Positions 60,311-64,000 of a stretch of 64,000 bases of DNA are shown piece by piece. The position numbers and the translations under genes are program-made. The notes under the pieces were generated by a model, which did not search any database, was not told the origin of the DNA, and saw nothing but the letters and a program-made list of their open reading frames with translations. The DNA comes from Parapristionchus giblindavisi (Eukaryota; Nematoda; Chromadorea; Rhabditida; Diplogasteridae): positions 124,001-188,000 of the forward strand of contig CALSFV010000044.1 of the NCBI GenBank assembly GCA_943737045.1, given 5' to 3'. How positions within the stretch are numbered: position 1 is the stretch's first letter; the number at the start of each line of letters is the position of its first letter.

Positions 60311-60382
60311 CCAACCAACCGGATTCGAACCAGTGACCTAAGGATCTACAGTCCTCCGCTCTACCAACTGAGCTATGGTTGG
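60311..60382 (-). tRNA. tRNA-Tyr(GUA), intronless
   Basis: Fourth perfect copy, 947 bp from the one at 59364, with matching flanks. All stems pair, and a short T run follows the 3' end. Confidence 0.88.
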
Positions 60383-61004
60383 GGATGAACCTCCTACGAA
60401 ATTCGAAGTTGTTTACAGTTTGGCCGATTCGATATATAATGTTGAATTTGTAGAATTTGAAAAAATGTCAGTATTCATTAATCGAGTAGGAAGAATCGAA
60501 TCATCTTCGTTTGTTAATAATGTTAGCGAAAACCATGCGATGAATTTGCGATTATGACATGTAAATGCTATTGATTTTTCATTCATCCATGTCTTTTCTC
60601 ATCTTCACGAAAAGCAATAGATTTAGTGGAGAAGAATATGACTCCAATCTGATTATATACATATGATGAATTACTGAACATTTCTATTATAATGGCTTAT
60701 CCCGAAACATAATCGATGACGAATTGAAGCAAGCACTACTTTCATTAATTATCATTGCTGTGAAACATACTTTTTCTCAGGCGTCGATAGCCACACTCGC
60801 ATCTACGATGACTGCGATTTTTTAAACGTTTCGGAATCAACAGTATTTGTTTTAATAAAGTGTAATTCAATTGGAAAGCGAACAAACACAATATTTTCTT
60901 CCCAAATGAGTGACACAGTCAGACATATATTGAGGGAATATGGATGAAAACATTTATTCATTATCAAGGACATTAAATTCAGATGTTGGTATTAATTGTG
61001 GAGT

Positions 61005-62631
61005 TTAAACCGATTTCGTGGCGGGAGAAGCTTTCTTCGTATCCTTCTTTTTGTCCTGAAATTCGAAAAAAAATTATAACAATCAAAATCTCAAGTGAAA
61101 CGAAATCTACTATCGACTATTAGTCAATCTCTCTGATTTAGACGAAGAAAATGTCTGACTATCTTTAATATTGTTACCTTCTTCTTCTCGTCAACGGTCT
61201 TGTTTTTCTTCTCGGGTTTCTTGGCCTGCAGTCATCAATTTTCTTTTTTTTTATTTGAAACTTTCCTCTCCGACTATTGTCTAGCAAGTATTGAAAGTGC
61301 TCTCATTTTCAGCATAGAGTCAAGGTGTCCTTAATTCACTCACATCCTTCGTCTTCTTCTTATCCTTTTCCTCTTTGGTTTGCAATTTCTTCAATTCCTT
61401 TGCCTTCTCAGCGGCCATTAGTTTTTTCACCTAAAGTCGTGCGTGATTTGGATCAAATATAGCGCTACTAAATTAGTCTGTAGGGGTGGAAATTATGGTC
61501 ATTTTCATACTAAAAATTATTTAATTGTAACCTGTTCGAGAGCCGCTTTGTGATCTCCTTTAGCTTGGTTGAATAGCTGCTGAACTTTGCTGCCAAGATC
61601 GCGCGCTTCTGAATCTCATTTTCTTAAATTAAATATTCAAAATGCTTAAAAAATAAAATAAAATTCTATTTCGAGACGACTAATCTTTCACGCAAACGTG
61701 CTTTTGCCATTACTATTACCGGACAAATAATGATGTGGAAAATGGGTGTTCATGAATTAATATCTAACCAACCTTTTGAGAACTCGTTCAATTTAACATT
61801 CTTGATAGCAGCCTCGACTCTTGCCTATAATATTTTATATATTACAAATAATGTTTAATAAAATAACTAATCAAACGAATCACCCACCCTCTTCTCCTCT
61901 TCAGTTTCCTTCTTCTTGTTATCGGCGGCCTGTGCATATAATTGATATTAATATTAGATAAAATTTTCCGTTCCGTTTTTTTATGTCAATATTAAAGGTG
62001 GTGTCCCACGAATATTTTCGTGAATAAACTGTGAAGACAGGATGGTAGCAAAAGTCATATACTATTTCTTTTGTAATGATTCTGCGTATTGATTGACATA
62101 ATCACGATTGAAAGATGTTCAATGGTGCAGGGAATGGAGAAAGAGAGATGGGAAGGGGCCTAATGAGAGGACAAAGGTTGAGCGCCGGTCGCAAACTGAA
62201 CATAAACACACTTTTTACTTACAGTATATGTCTGAGGAGGCTCATTCCCATCGTGGTAGGAGCCAATGTTTCTTTTCGTGGTTCCCCATCTTTAAACATT
62301 TACTCAAGTTAAAGTCCGCTTAAACTGTAATGACTTCAACCCCATTTTGGAAAATAATTTTATGTCTTTATGATGATAAATGAAAATAGACCAAACTTTT
62401 TTCATGATAGGAAAATCCCCAAGAACATATGAAATCTCTGATGTTTCTTATGTTTTTTTTATGAACAGCAGAAATCTCTGATGTTTTGTCTATATATTTA
62501 TTGCTGCGTATAGGCCTAGGAATTAAGTAGAGGTTCAAATGTTACTGCTGATATTATAATACTTTTATCCCATTCCTTACCTGAATGGCTACCAGAGCCA
62601 GGAAGAGCACGAAAGGAGCTAGAAGACGCAT
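61005..62631 (-). CDS. Secreted Lys/Glu-rich coiled-coil protein, 135 aa
   Basis: Seven exons (62581-62631, 61888-61929, 61773-61824, 61532-61608, 61344-61430, 61178-61225, 61005-61055) join in frame with GT/AG borders at every intron. Exon 1 is a clean signal peptide (MRLLAPFVLFLALVAIQ). The mature protein is highly charged: an acidic/basic start (ADNKKKETEEEKR), a heptad-like helical centre (VEAAIKNVKLNEF, LGSKVQQLFNQAKGDHKAAL, KKLMAAEKAKELKKLQ) and a Lys-rich tail ending ATKSV. There are no cysteines. A long helix or coiled coil that is secreted is the plain reading. Small alanine/lysine-rich secreted helical proteins occur in nematodes, but I cannot name the family. It heads the duplicated module; relic exons lie at 5432-5595, 46055-46133 and 60047-60248. 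Confidence 0.75.
61996..62310. mobile_element. MITE of the tRNA-like-block family at exon 1-2 intron
   Basis: It starts TTAAAGGTGGTGTCCC and shares GAATATTTTCGTGAA and the following block with 57479 and 49022. It lies in intron 1 of the Lys/Glu-rich gene, ending near a CATCTTTAAACA block. The tRNA-like part is poorly kept. Confidence 0.4.
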
Positions 62632-62639
62632 GATATTCA

Positions 62640-64000
62640 CTAGATTCAATACTAAACTGTTCTTCTTTGAGCCATTTAAGCTGATCTAAGATCGTTATGA
62701 AGCGTGGAAGATCATAAAATGCTGTCGTTGATGTCTGTTTCATGTTGGAAGACGAAGTCGATAGGGAATGTATTGTGCAGAGATCTTTCAAAGCCGTTCT
62801 CGTCAATTTGATACAAATTTATGTAATATTTATCTTACAAGAACAAGAACGTGAAGTAGAACAACGAAGAAATATATGTAGATGGCTCGTTAAAAAATAG
62901 TGGAAAACCGAAATCGGCGACTTTCCATCCGTTAAAGTCACACCCTAAGCTAAGTTTACTCTCCGCATTGGCAATACTCTCTCGCAGACAAAGAAAGCGA
63001 GAGTTTCAAATTAGCTTGCTTTAAAAAGTACCCGGAAAGTCGAAAATGGAAGCATGAAATTTGAATTCGCGCGCGCAAAGAAGTGCCTATACAGTATACG
63101 TTTATGGAGACAATTATATTCCATGAATGAATCGTGGAGTGACTTAATTCTAAAGATAGTATCCCTCACCTCTTGTTAGATGAGTGTCCATATTATTTTT
63201 TTTAAAGAAAAAAAAGATATCATTATAGAACGATAATATAAGTCATTATTTCTTTCTCAACGCTTGCCGAGATCAAACAAAGAACATAAATAAATTCCAC
63301 AAAAGGTGGTTTGATATGGTTAAGCTTCGATTATGCTCTACGCAACAACTCCCAATATTATAATGTGGTTTTTTTTAAAAATCATTCCCGGAATTCAAAC
63401 TCTCCGCTCTGGCAATGCTCTCTCGCTTTCATTGTCTGCGAGAGAGTATTGCCAATAAGGAGAGTATAATGAACTCGGGATATGCCTTTAACTAGAGCAA
63501 AAGCACTCACGTGATGCTGAAAGTGTAAAATCAAATGCACCAATTATTGGTCAAAGTATGAAAGTAGAGCCGGGAAAAAGAAAATGACAAAAAAGGAAGT
63601 TTATGATGAAGAAGTTATTGGTAGTGATCAGTCGTTTGGAGTTTTGTTCCATTTTGGATCTCTTGAGTAGAGAAGATCGAAACCGGTAAGGAGACATGTA
63701 GAGGTTCACTGTTTAGAATCTAATGGCCGAAACAGTGAATCTCGCCTCTACTAATAACTACTTTTGATTCATTAATATCTAATTTTATAAGTACATTTGC
63801 ATGTTTAACTATTACATATTTCACTTATAATGTGACTTTCTCTCATCTATATAGATTGTGGGTGCGTGATTAACGATTTCAAAGGTCATTTAGGCAGTTA
63901 TTTGGAATGATTTTTTACTAATTGACTATTGTATATGTATAGTGTGACAGATTTTGTGTGAGTACTGGGGCGTCAAAGACCACTGATAGTGTTGCATCGT
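62640..64000. other. Upstream region with MITE relics, no gene seen
   Basis: About 62885-63075 is a partial relative of the foldback MITE at 17619-18008, itself interrupted at 62940-63010 by a second short element. A hairpin at about 63400-63470 (CTCTCCGCTCTGGCAATGC with a complementary arm) is related to that second element. A further hairpin lies at 63697-63752 (AGAGGTTCACTGTTT). No coding exon is supported. Confidence 0.45.

Noticed and set aside
62516..62806. 96-codon minus-strand frame upstream of the secreted gene
   Set aside because: It overlaps exon 1 of the secreted protein gene in another frame and has no other coding sign.

Overview
The window looks like animal nuclear DNA, most probably from a nematode. 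This is an inference from AT-rich sequence, compact multi-exon genes with short introns, (T)nCAG or TTTAG splice acceptors, upstream GATA boxes, and a dense mix of Tc1-like, hAT-like, LINE, foldback and Helitron-like elements. There are no bacterial operons and no CRISPR array. Nearly all real genes lie on the minus strand.

The backbone is a repeatedly duplicated three-part module, read right to left: a small secreted Lys/Glu-rich protein gene, an intronless tRNA-Tyr(GUA), and a serine carboxypeptidase (S10) gene of 15 exons. Five carboxypeptidase copies are visible: a 5'-truncated copy at 968-2455 (call it E), copy A at 12272-18538, B at 26548-32722, C at 35636-43143 and D at 46644-58838. 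By splice-frame bookkeeping only D is intact (490 aa, Ser/Asp/His triad present). A has +4 and +1 indels in coding exons, B has a LINE inside exon 10, and C has lost half of the exon carrying the catalytic Asp. Six tRNA-Tyr copies (four perfect, two decayed) mark the 5' sides of the units. The complete Lys/Glu-rich gene is at 61005-62631 (7 exons, 135 aa), with exon fragments at 5.4, 46.1 and 60.1 kb. A separate two-exon gene at 7213-7607 encodes a 74-aa secreted six-cysteine peptide.

Mobile DNA fills introns and spacers. Because the paralogs supply empty sites, many insertion ends and target duplications can be read directly: two hAT-like foldbacks with 8-bp duplications (11071-12274, 12786-13783), a GC-rich 266-bp element (10535-10800), Tc1-like relics with TA duplications (22852-23817, 54593-55388), a 1.46-kb near-perfect palindrome (43973-45429), TA- and TTAA-flanked MITEs, three LINE copies, and two head-to-tail arrays (18892-22008 and 36797-40052) whose units end in a hairpin plus CTAG and sit between AA dinucleotides, as expected of rolling-circle (Helitron/Helentron-like) elements.

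The most unusual object lies in intron 8 of carboxypeptidase D (49668-52764). Two nested foldback elements share the terminus GGTGGGCATACAC, and each has a perfect 9-bp target duplication. The inner one carries an apparently intact, spliced 304-aa tyrosine recombinase gene, which is itself bracketed by inverted bipartite sites (AGTTTGGC, 7 bases, GTAGCGGCT).
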